From: Calcarisporiella thermophila CBS 279.70 | Lineage: Eukaryota > Calcarisporiellomycota | Length of the DNA stretch: 64,000 nucleotides | Direction of reading: 5' to 3' | Assembly: GCF_041956535.1 (NCBI RefSeq) | Contig: NW_027192196.1 | Span: 576,921 to 640,920 of the forward strand | Part shown: in pieces, positions 12,559 through 25,800 of the stretch | Numbering within the stretch: position 1 is the stretch's first letter | How the letters are laid out: each line of letters opens with the position of its first letter | Made by a program: the position numbers and the translations under genes | Notes under the pieces: generated by a model | Told to the model about the DNA's origin: nothing | Databases searched by the model: none | What the model saw: the letters and a program-made list of their open reading frames with translations, nothing else

Positions 12559-13787
12559 CTACTGATCTAGTGTTTCCATCAACTGATCCACCCGCTCAAT
12601 GACCTGGTGGATGTCCGGACGATTATTCGCCTCCGTCACGAGAATGGACTGCACGAGTGCTCGGAAATCGCGAGAGTATCGGTCCTCTTCTTCGCTCGTC
12701 GGGAATCGGAACTGACCGTTCAAGACGGCTAGAGCCATACTCCCGCCTTGCTCATTCATATTGGCTTCGAAGGGACTTTGGCCGTATGCCATTGCATACA
12801 GCGTGCATCCAAGAGACCAAATATCCACTTTCTCGTCGAGCTTACTTCCGGTTTTCACGTCAAATAGCTCCGGAGCACGATAAGGCATCGTGCAGTGCTC
12901 AGCGGCAAGGTCTTGCTGGGTCAAGGCCTCCTGTCGAGTGCGCACTTCGATGCGAGCGCGAGAGACGGAGCCGAAATCCATTAAAATGGGGGTTCCATCG
13001 TCAGCAATAAGGATGTTGCCCGGCTTAACGTCTCGATGCGCGTACGGAACCACCCCGCTTTCCCGATCTTCGTTTTCTCCATTCCCATTCAAGGAGGTGT
13101 TGAGGGGAGCGCCCTCGTTTGCTTCCGGCTCGGAGGTAAAGGGGACATCGGGGAGCTGGTAAGTGTGCAACGCGCGTACTGCATAGCAAACTCCACGGAA
13201 AATCCGCAGTATTTCGCGTTCGGAGTAGTGAGTTTTATTGACGAGATGGTTATTGATGGCATCCTGAATATTTCCTCTCTATAAAACAAAGTGGGCATCA
13301 ATATAACAAGGAAAAAAAACCTATTAAACCATGGTGGGATGGCATACCTTAAAATAGGGCATAAAGATGTAGACGACTTTGCTGCCGTCTTTATCTTGTA
13401 CCACACATGTGTCCAACACTCGAATAATATTCGGGTGGTTGAACATTCTATACATGTCAACCTCTTTCATCGCGGCTTTTAGACTATCAGTCCCAAATGG
13501 GCAGCGAATTTTTTTCAGTGCATACTGCCGACCGGTTGAAGCGTCCTGCACGAGATAGACGTAGGAAAAGCCCCTGGAGCCAATCAGCGTAGAAAATAAA
13601 GATTTAGGTATAGGATGAACGAATTAACCATGTGAGAAGAGACACATGAAAGAGCAAAGAGTTACCCTTCTCCTAGTAGTTTTAATATTCGGAAGGTCCG
13701 CCGATTGATGTTAAGGGTTGGGCTGGGAAAACAACATGCTGCAATAGAGAAAATGTCTTTCCAAGTCGATGGGTTAAGTATGTTCAT
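12559..13787 (-). CDS. ENV7: STK16/ENV7-type serine/threonine kinase (NAK family)
   Basis: Exons 13787-13666, 13573-13348, 13278-12559; 355 aa, close to the family's usual size. All kinase motifs are present: GEGGFSYVYLV (P-loop), ALKKI (Lys), HRDVKPGN, MDFGS, a PYRAPELF segment and DIWSLGCTLYAMAYG. The order and wording match mammalian STK16 and yeast Env7. The N-terminus has a Cys pair (IAACCF), a likely palmitoylation site matching the acylated N-terminus of that family. Members act at Golgi or vacuole membranes in secretion and vacuole fusion control. Between the RALH helix and the catalytic YAHRD lies an insertion of roughly 35 residues rich in Glu/Asn/Ser that is longer than in animal STK16. 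Confidence 0.9.
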
Positions 13788-14186
13788 CTTTCGTAGTGTT
13801 TATACAGTATAGGATGGCTATCCATTTAAGAGGAGCAGATGGCGTGGGATTTGTTTAGTTTTCCAACGTATTTTTTTTTGGAGTGGCCTATTGCACTTTT
13901 ACCAACCTTGTCTTAAATAAGAAGATGAAGATGAGATGTGGAGTTACTCGATCTATTCCATCACCAAAAATCTTTTTAGAAAAAAACCTTTGAAGGAAGA
14001 GGCGCAGAAAATTTCTTGGTTGATCTTTATTTTTCAATTATCAGAATATTTATGTATGAAAAATAATTTAATAGTATAAGAAGAAAAAAAAATATCAATC
14101 AGATGAAGAAACCAAAAAAAGGCGTAAAAAGGATTCTCGACTATTTTTTTATTTTTATTTTTTTTAGCAGCTCACGCGTATTTGTA
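13788..14186. other. Intergenic
   Basis: 5' flank of the kinase gene and 3' flank of profilin. AT-rich with T runs; nothing else seen. Confidence 0.55.
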
Positions 14187-14803
14187 TTACTATTGAGAAA
14201 GGGGATCATGAGCTGACAGAGTACCCATCTCGTAAGATTATAAAAAGAACTTACATAGTTCACACCTCTCAAATAATCACCCAGTTTCTCAACTACCACA
14301 TTGGCTTCACCTGGTTGTACACCATCGGCGTAGACGCCCACTATGACTAGCTGTTTTGTTTTAACGCAGCAAGCTCCTGATGATCCCTATTAGAGTATGT
14401 AAAAGGGTAATTAATATCATCTCATCACGATCCCAAAATATAACTGGGAATATTTTTCATAAAAAAACCGGGATTAATATCAAAATCGCGAGATTACCTG
14501 TTTCAAATAAATGCTCTCGTCACTGCATCGAAGCGGAATGTACTTTTGCCCGCCAAGGTGAATTCCCGAGGCGTAAAATGGGGAGGGATCATTGAAGGCA
14601 TTAATAAGGGCATCCACCTCATCTGGATTTAACTAATTTGAGAAATACATATTAAGATGGAGACAACCATTATTTATTATTGAAATTCCCACCTTAAATC
14701 CGCTGGATGTTGCGCATTCGCCTTTCTGGTGAGTATAGATAGCCGCTTTGGCAATCTTGTTAGAGCCGATCAAACTTTGGTCAATATAGGCTTGCCAAGA
14801 CAT
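14187..14803 (-). CDS. PFY1: Profilin
   Basis: Exons 14803-14693, 14632-14498, 14386-14255 and, most simply, a last coding exon that is only the stop codon TAA at 14189-14187. This yields exactly 126 aa, the standard fungal length. The protein starts MSWQAYIDQSLIG, has GGQKYIPLR in the middle and ends with LGDYLRGVNY, all profilin hallmarks. Profilin binds actin monomers, polyproline and phosphoinositides and feeds formin-driven filament growth. After GVNY a GTAAGT donor follows at once; splicing to a CAATAG acceptor places TAA in frame. Reading through the donor would add about 40 unrelated residues, so the stop-codon exon is preferred. Confidence 0.93.
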
Positions 14804-15272
14804 TGTGTTAAGTAAAGTAAAAAAAAAAAGACCCAAGAAAATTGAAAAAAAAAGGAGAAAAGTTTGAACAGAAAAAAAGGACGATATAGGAGGGAACGCG
14901 GCTTGTTTAATGGGGCCAGGGTTGGGAGCGATAAATTTATTACGGATTTTGAGGATAAGAAGTTCTTAAACAAGCCCTAAAATCAGCTTGAATTCTAGGA
15001 ACTTGGGAATGAATTCGCGAAAGGAACAAGGACAGTAGAGGCCATGGAAAATTACAATACAAAATTTTATTAAATAGAACATTAGTGGTACATAGTAATG
15101 TATGTAATGTATATAAAAATAGAGCTATTGTATTGACAGAACCGTATGGAAACTAGAGGTTATGAAATAAGGATGAAAAAATAAGTTAGAGAAATAGACG
15201 GGGTCAACCGTGACACTGATCAACAAATCACAGCATGTATATAGGAGAGCCCTAACACAAGTCAAGAGTGGG
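14804..15272. other. Intergenic
   Basis: Profilin promoter side and 3' flank of the Zn2Cys6 gene. A/T-rich; no feature recognised. Confidence 0.55.
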
Positions 15273-18200
15273 TCACAGGCCTTCAGGTCGATGCATTGCA
15301 CCCTGACACCCTTCTTCCATATCTCCCGGTATAATATGCGGAGGAAACCTCATTCTCTCGGGGGTGTTGGGCTCCGCAAGAAGTTTTTCGAACCCGTACA
15401 TCTTATCACTTTGGAGAAAGAGTTGAGATGGGTTGCGGGTATGCGTGGTAGGGATGGACGCAGTGAGGGAGCGGGTGTGGGGCTGCGAGCGGTAGTACAC
15501 TGGAGCCGGCCCGTTGAACGCGACAAATCCTTTGTCAGTATGGTGCGTTGGAGATCGATTTTGTTCGGGTGGTATTTGGAGATGAGGGGGGAAAGCGGGG
15601 GGATTGATATCGAAGAAATCGTCTTCTATCACATCGACTGGCCCATTGAAGAGGGTGATGGAAGAAGCAGTGGTGGCGGAAGTAGTAGCGGTAGTGGCAG
15701 ATTCTGTTGGCTGGCACCAGGCTTCGTCTAGTTCGCTCTTATGCGAAACCAGGGCCATGTCGTCGGATTGAGACGAGGGTCTACCCTGTAAGAAGGAACC
15801 TTCATGCTCCAATTTTTTTAACGAAAAGAACCCCTCAGCTGCCGTGGGCCATACCGGTTTCTGGTCGTCGAGCGATTCCGATGATGGGTGGGCGGCCCCG
15901 TGGTTAATCGCGGTGGGACTAGAAAATCCCCTATGGTAAGGCTCTAATTCCATGGGGTCCAATTCTTCCCGTCGCTCCGGATCCTCGTCCTCCACGTCCA
16001 AAACAGCATCAAGCTGGATATGGTAACGACTCAACAATTCTTCTATAATTCGTTTCAGTTCTTGGGTGCTTAGCCGACTGCGCTGGTGAGCCTCCACTAA
16101 CCGTAACGATTTCGCTAAAAGTCTTGATGGGGATCTGGTCGTGGTCCCTTGTGGGCAACGCGGGGAGGTTGCCGCCGTCATGAGGTGAATACTGGCCGCG
16201 GTGGTAAGTGAAAAGAGCGCATTGTACAGCGACGGGTTCGCGCCATTTCCGGCCACCAACTCGGCAAGGTGTGTGATGAGGCTGGCGGCACTGTTACAGA
16301 TGGCGTATGCTTCGTCGGTCTCACTGTTTTCTGAATAGTTATGGGAGAAGGAGGTGCGCTCGAGGGTGGGCCTTTTATCGGCATTATAGAGAGCTCTTAG
16401 ATCTGGCATAGATTGGCTAGAGAAATGGCTGGTGTAATAGACCGTCGAGTCGTGGAGCTTCAGCAGAGGACGATAAAGCAAGATCTGCACCGTGAAATAG
16501 GAGATAAGCAAGAGGGCCTTTCTCGACGAGGAGATGGAAATGAACTCAGGGGTAAGCCGCAATTCGTGGGACACATCACCATACCACTTCGCTAGATTGG
16601 CCTCCAGCTCCTCGAACACATGCTTTGAAATTTGGTATTGGGGTAGATGATACAGGTGTCGAAGGATATCGCCGAGGATTTTTGATAGGCGAGTTTGGTA
16701 CCTAAATATTTTCACGGAGCCGCTTCCAAAGCTGGATTCGGAAGAGGTAACCGCAGGTGAATGCAAAGGAGCCTCGGGCAAACATCTTGACTTCTCTAGT
16801 TCGCACAACTCTTCATCCTCTAGCTCCGGCAAGTCAGTGTCAATATACCATAGATCAACTATAACTGGCCGACTCGTAGAAGCGGAGAGCCACCGATCAA
16901 GGACAAAAAGTGTCCACGTAACTCGACGGCGTATCTCTCGAGCTACCACCAGTGACTCGCTCTGACGTTCCTGTTCTCCCTCAGCAAAAATCCCTTCCAG
17001 CTCAGCTAACGCACTATCCTCCGGTTCTCGGTATAAATTAAGCGTCACTGCCATTGAGTTGGCCATACTACATAATGCGTGGGCCTTGATAGGTCTCCCG
17101 ATAAGATAGTCTCGAAAGCAGAGCAATAGCGCCGCTTGAATCATGCTCAAACTGGGCTTTGTTTCGTTGAAAATGGCTTCAGTTAAACTTTGCTTCGCTC
17201 GATGGTAGAAAGCTTCTCCTGGCGTTTGGGTCCCCACAGGAAAATGCGTCACTCGAACATCCTGAGTGTAGAGCGCTCCTACCGCATAGACTGCACAGAG
17301 CAGTAACGGATTGTGATATGGATCGCCCTTCCATTTCGTAAGGTAGAGCGGTTCAGGAAGCATGGGGATCATACACTGGAAATGGTGAAAATAACAGTAC
17401 AACAAATTGTGCGATAAATCTTGGGGGATCAGGCGCTCAATTGGGGTAGATGCATTGAATGCGATATCAAACTGGTTCTGCGATCCATCGCCATGGGAAT
17501 GCCCAGAATGGGTGAGGGGAGACGCGGATCGGAAGGTCATGTGGCTCACTCTCCGACATTCTGCACATGTGAGCTCCATGCCACAGTCGTTGCAACACGA
17601 AAAGGATGCTCCCCCTCTCTCCGTTTGGTGGGAGGGTGGACTGTGCTGATACTGCGGTTCAAACAATTTGAGGTGGCTAACACCTTGGACAAGTTTATCG
17701 AAGAGTTCATCTGTCGAAGAAAGGCTCGAGTTGCGACCCGGCATAGTGGATGGCAACTTTTCAAGCGGTATGGAGTCGTCGAAAATTGGTAGGTGGGTGC
17801 GAGTATGATGTAGAAAAGCCGGCTGTTGAGCGTGGACAACAGGGGCTTTAGCAAGTGGAGAGATAGGCGAGGAGGACGAAGAGTCTGACGGGTTGGCTAT
17901 ATGCTCTAAATTTTAGAGGCTATGAGCTCCTAAACACAAATCAAGACTAAAGTCCTATTTACCATAGATATTCAGAGGATTGAACGGCCGATTGTGTTGT
18001 TGAGCGTTCGAAGGATATAAATCGCCAGCATCTGTCACCAAATGAGCCAAGCCTTCTGCTCTCGCTGATGCCGGCGAGAGCCGAGAAGATTCAGCTTGAA
18101 GTTGCTGTTGGTGCGGTGTAGTTTTTGCATCACCATGCTCAGCAGATGTTGCCGTGGGTGCGAAATTCGAAGACGACGAGGCCGCCGTTGGTTTATTTTG

Positions 18201-18413
18201 ACAGGGGGACTTGCCGTGGAATATGGGATAAGCTTTTGGCGGCCCCCGCTTCTTGGGCACATCGATATAGCTACACTGTAGATTCAGCGTCAAGCAGCGC
18301 CCGCATTTGGGATGGGTTCCGTCACATTTGACCTTCTTTTTGCGACAAGTGTCACAAGCGACAGTAACCTTGAGCCGCTTGTATTGGAATCGGTTCAATG
18401 CGAAAGTGGACAT
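15273..18413 (-). CDS. Zn2Cys6 transcription factor with fungal-specific transcription factor domain
   Basis: Exons 18413-17963 and 17905-15273 give 1027 aa. Residues about 20-48 hold the binuclear zinc cluster: CDTCRKKKVKC, THPKC, GRC and a last Cys (CX2CX6CX6CX2CX6C), followed by a KKRG linker. A Gln/Ser-rich spacer follows; from about residue 270 to 560 the text matches the fungal_trans middle homology region (LLYCYFHHFQ, LLLCAVYAVGALY, ALLLCFRDYLIGRP, RRVTWTLFVLDRWLS). The C-terminal third is Ser/Thr-rich and may be an activation region. The arrangement resembles carbon- or starch-related regulators, but the target pathway cannot be inferred. It is not next to the nitrate genes, so there is no positional reason to call it NirA. 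Confidence 0.92.
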
Positions 18414-20571
18414 GAGATACGAGTACTCTCCTAGAGAACTTAATGGAGTTGCTCAAACTGGGAATTCGTACAAGTGATTGATACGAATGGAATAACAGGC
18501 TGGGTGCAAAATCCTGCAGAGGACAAGAAGGAGGGCTGCAAAGAATCCCAAAAACAGATAATTAGCAGTGGAGATGGATTACAATCAGGACGGAAATCAG
18601 AATAGAGAATTGGATAGAAGCAGAGGAAACTAGCTCAAAGTGGGTGATCAAGGGAATGCTGCGGGGGAGAGAGGTCAAGAGGGTGATGCGGTGGACAGAA
18701 GGCGGGATTAGCATACAATACGAGGAAGCAGAGCAATGGAGCCGAATGCAGGGAAGCTCTAAGCTACATTGGCATTTAGAACACTGTGGAATGGGGAAGG
18801 TCGAGGGATAGGTTATGAAGGAGCCGAATAATTTTAAGGGACTCCTCTCTCGACCTGTAAGGGGTGAAACACGCCGGTTGGCCGAGATCGAAGCATCGTG
18901 ACAGAACTCTAACTCGGGAAATTCGATCATCCAAGGGGATGAGCCGCCGGCGCCCAATTGGCCCCGCGCCCCATCTCTGTTCGTTTGGATCGCAGGTTCC
19001 CATTGCAGCGGCCGGCTCACCAGACTCAGGTCTCTGCACCACATGCCCTGTTCCACCGGCTGTGTCTCCCGGCAACAGCCAGCTGCGGACGACTCATTAC
19101 GTAATGGAGCACAATCGAGCAAAGCACACAGCAGAAATGGGCTTATCTCGGGGGTGATTTCATTCAGTTTGGGCAGGATGCCAGCTCCGCGTTCCGAGCC
19201 ACAGCAGGCCCCTTGAGCCAGCCTCTCCGCGGCCGGTCGATCAACTCGGCTCGTCTAATGAAACGGGTGGATCGGCTCTGCTGTCGATCCGTCCTCAATC
19301 GGATGAGCACTAATTCCCCACAAAAGAGGATTCTATTTCATTAAGCGTATGCAGAATAGACTTAGAAAGCGATGGATGTCCAACGGGGATAATATAGAAA
19401 TCCAATGGATGAAACCGCTATGCGGTAGCATGAAAGTGGAATAGCCCGAATATGATAATTAAATTATTAGTAAGGAGGGCAACCAATAGCTCCACCATAC
19501 GCTATATGACACTTGTTGGCTATATTGATATATCTCGTTTGCAACCGACCCCCTCGACCAATTTTGCGTTAGAGGTGGTATTTAGACGAGCCGCTGCTCT
19601 GGTTATGGCTATTAATCATGATAAACCGAAATGTTTTTGCAATCAGAATAACAAAGTCAGTGCTGGATTATAAAAAAGGGGAATTGCACGGAATTTCATC
19701 ACTGCGGAGACAGGCATACCCAGCCGGAGTGAGCAGCCTCCTCTCGAATCCGCATATCCACTCTGGAAAGAATCAATGGCGGATAAAAAATTGAAAAGGC
19801 TCCATTAGCCAACATAATATGGCATCCAAATGGAAAGGTATGAAACTAGATGTTATTGATAAAAATAAACTAAGGATCCAAAATAGTAACTGTAGCAGAG
19901 AGCACAAAATGATGCTCGCGTTTATTCAATGGAATCAATTTCCACAATCCACCAATCACTGCTTCTCTCCTTGCGCTTCCAAGCAGTTAGCCCAATCGAT
20001 AAGACGTTCGAGGTGACAACTGCGAGGCAGCCGCTGGATTGTTGCTTTGACCAAATGATTATTCCAGATGATTTGGGTCGATACATCAATAGCCAAACGC
20101 CTTAAGCCACTTCATTATCGTCTATATCCTGCCATTCATATTCTCTATCTGAACTAGGATTCACTCAGCTCGACAGGATCGCTGCCTTCCCATGTCATCA
20201 TTGCGTTGTCTAACTGTTTACGCATCATTTCCTCTCCCCGCGGAAAGGCCATTCAACTAATCTCTTTGAAATTGCTATGGCCACTTACAGTGTCAACTTG
20301 ACCTAGTATGCGGGTGTATTGCGTTGCGAGCACAAGATTTTTGAGTGGTGTATCTAGTTAACCAATTTATCGTTCCGAGGTTCTTCTTCGCCACCTTGGA
20401 TAAATTGAATTAAATATGAGAACAAATATAAAAAATGCGCTTAAAATAAAGTCCAGGGAGAATCGGTTAAGAGGAAAAAGAAGAATAAAAAACATGTACA
20501 CAAACAAAAAGGTCCCGGCTTAGTCTAGTTAATTACAAAATAATTTATAAATACAGTATATTAGTTGCCGT
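18414..20571. other. Long intergenic region
   Basis: About 2.1 kb upstream of the Zn2Cys6 gene. 18840-19260 is distinctly GC-richer, with CCAAT and CGG-type motifs, and is probably promoter sequence. The minus-strand open frame there (18562-19122) lacks a protein-like composition. A weak coding candidate lies at 20154-20400 (separate entry). Confidence 0.5.
20154..20400 (-). CDS. Candidate fragment of a small spliced gene (uncertain)
   Basis: Read on the minus strand, about 20390-20290 encodes a helical-looking segment (LKNLVLATQYTRILGQ) ending at a GTAAGT donor. After a possible 57-bp intron the frame continues EMMRKQLDNAMMTWEGSDP and stops at TAG 20156-20154. Beyond the stop, another frame gives an acidic tail (DREYEWQDIDDNEV). 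The composition is protein-like and unlike the flanks, but no initiator exon was found and the downstream frame does not connect without a frameshift or another splice. It could be a small gene, a pseudogene or chance. No family recognised. Confidence 0.2.
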
Positions 20572-22437
20572 TTAAGAGCGGTCTAATAGGGTCCTTCTCG
20601 ACTGAGCCATCCAAAAGAGAGCCGCATCCAGAAGGCCCATACGCGTCAGGATGGTGGTTAGCCATTGGCTCATATGCGCGCTAAACCGCTCACGAAGCAG
20701 CGCCGCCATTAAAGCCCAGTAAAAGAGCCCATACCAACGCAGGGACAAGTGGAAACCACGCCGTGCCACGCCAACCACCTTACGTTGAACCTGGACCAGC
20801 GAATAGAGGACGGTGTGTGAGCGTAGGGGGAAATAATGGGAAACGTGGCGCATCTCCGGGGCAAGCTGTAGTGCCGTAGAGGGCCGGGAATCCTCGATCC
20901 TATAGTTGTTGTCGTCGTCATCAAGCTCGGAAAGGAGGTCGTAGTTTTCATCGTCGGCAAAAGGTGTATTTAGTACATGATGGTCATCCCCCCGAAGTTT
21001 TGCTTGTAGCTCGGACTGCTGCTCTTCTAGTTGGGCGAGTTGCAGTTTATCGAGCTCCAAAGATAATTGATCCGCCAGATATGCCGCTGAGCCTCGGCCT
21101 AAGCTACGTATCTGAAATGGATTGATTCGCGCAAATGCATGAGGATAGAGTGGAACCAGCACTGAGAGATGTGAGATTGGGCTGGACAGTTTTTGGATAA
21201 CTAGCATATTAGAGGGCGATAGCTTAGGCGAGGCGAGCGGTGTCTGTAGAGGAGTGTAGAAGGGTGAAGAGAGCGGAGATTGCAGTGCATCGAAAAATTC
21301 CTCCCTAGACAGAGAGGAAAACGAGGAGGAGCGGCTTCGCGCAGGGGATGGTATGGGCGAGATCTCCGGTGAAGGTGCAAGAGCCGGCAGGAGTTTTCCA
21401 AAGGTTTGTAAAATCTCATTCGTCTCTGGATCGAACACATAGGCGTCTTTCCCACCAAATGCTGTCCCAAACCAAAGAAGGTGAGCACCACATCAAAATC
21501 GAACTAGTTTGCCATGAATTACCTGTTAGGAGACAAGATTCATCAATAAATTCGTCTAGTTCCTTGGCGCTAGGGAACATGATACGGCTCTTTGCCTCTT
21601 CTGGAAGCATCAATTTCACCATCTGCCAAACTCCCGAGTACATCCATCCAAAGTTAAGTACATAAACGGCACCCACGCAACTTGGAAAATGCGTATGAAA
21701 GAGGTCAAATATAAAGCTACCGAGCTCCATGTCCTATTTGAAGAGTGAGAATTCGAAGTAGGAAATGGGGCCATACAATCAGTACATACAGGAGCAAACA
21801 CACCGCAGCCTTTCAAATCCACTATAGCGCTACAATGTATTGCTATTAGCTCGTCATCATCCAACTCCTCCTCTTCACTTTGGCTCTCCTCGCCGTCGAT
21901 ATCCTCTTCCCAACCATTTTCAACCTCCATTCCACGGTTATATTTCGATCTCCTGAGCCTTTCGTTCGTCCATGCCCAGGTAATTCGCCGCTGCAAATCG
22001 GCTGTAAACATAAAGTATTTTTTAAATGCCTCCACAGGCACCTCCCTCATAACCCGTTGATATAATTTTAGATCGACAATGCCCAATGGCCTGCCTAGTC
22101 TATCTTGGTTTCTGAAATAAAACAACCCATTCAATCTTGGATCAAGCTCCTCGTACTGAAGCAAGTCCAGCCCATTGTCCACGCGCCAGATCAGATTTTC
22201 ATGCAGATTGGAGAGCGCACGCTCGGCATCGTAGTTGGCGCGCTTGTAAAATCGGAAAAGGGTAACGAGATCGGCGGTGTATGTGTGCAAACAGGTGAGG
22301 TGCTGCGGAGAGAGCCCTCGTTCTCGAGCAAGCTGAGTAGCGTAGTCGCGGAGCCGTGTTCGAAGGTAATTAAGCTCTAGGTGGCGACGGTGGTATTCAA
22401 GTGTATAGCTTCTAAGTTTATTGCGTGAATATTCCAT
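20572..22437 (-). CDS. CRAL-TRIO (Sec14-like) domain protein
   Basis: Exons 22437-21790, 21733-21523, 21461-20572; 582 aa. The N-terminal half has the CRAL-TRIO-N helical region (LVTLFRFYKRANYDAERAL), then the lipid-binding fold: GRPLGIVDLKLY, AIVDLKGCGVF, FPSCVGAVYVLNFGWMYSGVW and a KSRIMFPSAKEL strand. An acidic insertion (Glu/Asp/Ser run at about 21850-21900) sits inside the domain. Members carry phosphatidylinositol, phosphatidylcholine or sterols between membranes. The C-terminal 250 residues are Ser/Pro-rich and end in a Trp/Leu-rich stretch (about 20590-20720) that could touch membrane. The ligand cannot be predicted. Confidence 0.87.
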
Positions 22438-22861
22438 TGGCGAAATCAGTTGGCTGTTAGAGAGCTACAGCGATCTGAACGGCTAAGGGTTGGGCTTTAG
22501 TTTAATTTGGCCGCTGGATCATGCATATACGACCAGCGAAAGCCAAAGGTAGTTAAAAAACATATAACTAAATCAAAATATTGGATGTTGACTGAGAGGG
22601 AAAGGCGTTTACTAAAAAATGTTTTGAGGGCAGGCAGATTTCAACTTTAACGGGATCGTTACAAATACAGTTACAAAACGAGACAACCAAACGGCACTAT
22701 TAAAAATGCTACACTCTAAAGTGAAAGGCGGGGAAAAGCTAACAAAAGCAAAGCAAATTATATTCTCAAAGAGTGGAAATAAATAAAGGCCGATAAAAAG
22801 TCCAAAAGAGAATACCGTTCCATAAGGTCGCAAATATTACAAAAGAGATTAAGTTTCCATG
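22438..22861. other. Intergenic
   Basis: 5' flank of the CRAL-TRIO gene and 3' flank of the coiled-coil gene. AT-rich; no feature recognised. Confidence 0.5.
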
Positions 22862-25800
22862 CTAGCTAGGATCAAGATAATTTCTACGATGTTCCTCATC
22901 TTCTGGTTTTCCACCTGTCCCAAAGAGGGATTCCACTATAAAGTTCATCCCAATGAAACTCGAGGACCACATCCGCGTCTTGGATGAAAATGACTTTGCA
23001 GTTTCACCAGTACCATTTTCATCCCCGTTGCCAGTCGATTCCTCTGTCTGACTAGACACGCTCTGACCCAATTTGGTCGAAAAGAGACGACGCGTCGGAG
23101 CCCATAGAGGGCCAGTAGGCAGACGTAGCGAGGGATAGAGTCCTCTATCCGTGCCTTCGCTCGCTTCTACTCCACCGCCGTCACCCGACTCTTGTGGGTG
23201 GATACCTTCTCGTTCCGCCTCACCACCAGGGCGCTCTCCTGAATCTTGTGTGGAAATCCCTAGGCCAGTTCCGGCGGGCTGCTGCTCAGGAGTCGATCCA
23301 ACCACGACCACAGGCGGAGCGGACACTTTTCTTGACTTTTCAATCATATTACTCAGGACCGCTGGTACCGCTAAACTAAGATGTCTCTGCTTCGTAGTTT
23401 GTGCCGCCTGGGCTTGGGCAGCTACAGCCGCAGCCTGCCGCTGTAGCTCATAGGATGTACGAATGGTGGCTTCGGACTTGATGCGATTCTCGTCCACCTT
23501 CGTGACATAGCTTAGCTGCACGTCGTTCATGGTCATACGCAGCTGGCCGATCTCATAAAGGAGGTTTCGCACCAGGCGAACCATCCCAGACAGCACAGGA
23601 TCTTGGCACTCGTCCGATTTCGAGAACGGTGCTTGCGAATCGCTAGCCCCTTGCGATAAGGAATCCAGAGCGACATGGAAGCGTAGAGCAAGTGAATCCA
23701 CGTCCTGCAACACGTTGTCAATCAGAGTGTTGCTTAATTGCGTGAGCCGATGGATATCAAATGAACGGTTTAGTCGACGGTTGAGCGAAAGAAGATTGGT
23801 GCTACGAAGTCTCTCTAGCAAGTGCTCTCCTAGTAAGGATAGCTGTTTGAAGGGCGATTCGTCTCCCTCGCATGCCAAGCCAGTCCAGCCTAACTGAGTG
23901 GCAGCAGCCTCCGCCACCGCAGCATCCGACGTCAAGATATCCTCCTCGCGTTCTCCGGGAGGTGAGGCAAGGGGCGAGGTAGCTGCATCCACTAGGAGCT
24001 TGGTAGTGGCGGTGGTTGCAGGTGATAAAGCAGAGTATAGGATTGGCTCCCCACCACGATATATATTGATGAGAGGCACGCTTTTCGATTTAGGCATACC
24101 GGGGGTAAATCCTGAGAACCTTGACTCGGATCCGGTAATAGTTGCAGGGCTTTGACTCTCAATGGACCGTTTCATCGATGACGGAGTACCTGGAAGGGGT
24201 GGACGAGTAGTTGCTGCTGCTTGGTTTCCCTCTTGTGTGTGATCCAATCTGCCCGATTGAAGAGACATTCGCCGTGAACGCGGCCTCTCAATCGCAGCCA
24301 CGCTCTTCACCGTGGGGGTTGCATGTTCGTCGCCAATGCTCTCCAACTTGTGCTGCTCCAGCAATATCATATCCGTTAGTTTGGATTTGTCATCTATATT
24401 ATCGATCTCGGCAACGACGGTGGTATCCTGTTGATACAACTCCGAGTTGTGTTGCTGTTGACGCTTATCTTCTGCCTCATGCTGCGGTCGGTATGCGGTA
24501 TAATGATAGTGATGATAATAATGGTGGTGGTGATGTGTATGCACTATATGGCGACCATTAGTAGGGGTGCTGGGCCGCTCATGGTGTACATCTGCATCCC
24601 ATGTCGTGCCTTGTACCCGGGAGGAGGATGCGGTTCTTCGAAGCAAATGCCTTTGCAACGTGGCGTCAGTCGGAGACGCCGCTGGAGAGCGAAACGAGGA
24701 AGATAACGGGCTAGCATGCATCATCCAGCTCTCGGATACAAAAGAGAGTCGCTCGGGAGTAGCAAAGCCTGCGCTCGGATTTGGTTTATTTGTTATTGAG
24801 GCGCTGCTATTAAAGCTAACATCCTGGTCGTTCATGGGGAAAAAGAAGCTGCTAGCATCGTCGATATCGGATTGTATATCCTCTTCGGCCAGGTTGAGAT
24901 TGCCCTGCATTTCCTCTGCTCGGCTACGCCACTCGGCCAACTCGGTTCGCGTAGAGGCAAGGAGTTCGTTACATTCAACCAATTCGGACTGTAGTTTATT
25001 ATTGGTCGTGGTAAGTTCTTTGATCAGCGATATCAAGTACGAGCTGGTTCTGTTTGTACTGGGGTCGACCGGTGACATATCTGGAGTAGTTAGCTATAAT
25101 AGTAAAATGAGTTTTGTGTTTCGATTTACATCCCAACTTTGGACAAGCGAAATTAGCATAAACTACGGGATGATACTAACCCTTGAGATCTCATTTCGCA
25201 GTCTGTCGTTGGATTCTTTTAACCACTCTAACGAATCGAGCTGCTCCTTGGCAGATATATCATTCAGACGCTCTTGTTTAATTTTTTTGTGAGCGCTGGA
25301 CAAAGAGTCTGCGTTGTTTGAAAGTCAATGTCATCCCTTTAATTATTAAAATAAAAAAAGAACACCTAAGAGTGAAAGTATACGTACCATAGCGTATTCG
25401 CAGTTTTTTGAGCTTCGACTCTAAAGCGGATTCATTCTTTCTCGCTGATGTAAGCTCTTGCTTAACATCTTCAAGCTAGTCGATTTATATGATGAGATTT
25501 CAATTTACAAAACGGGTGAAAATACTCCGTGCTAACCTTTGCTTTTAGAGATGCCTCTCGCTCAGCAGCCTGGTTTGATCGTATTTTGTATACTCGAAGC
25601 TTGTCAATTTCCATCTGCCTCGCATCAAGTTCACTTGTTAATTTTTTAACACGAATCTCTGTCTGCTGAAGCTCAAGGGAGATTCTCTTTAAATCCTGCA
25701 AATAAGATCCACCATAGGCATGGATATTAAACTCTATTATGTAATTAAGAGGGGAAGAGGCACCGTACCTGATCGGTTCGACTTTTAGCTCGAAGAGCAT

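Noticed and set aside
18562-19122. 186-codon minus-strand open frame
   Set aside because: Sits in a GC-rich probable promoter; sequence has no domain-like pattern.
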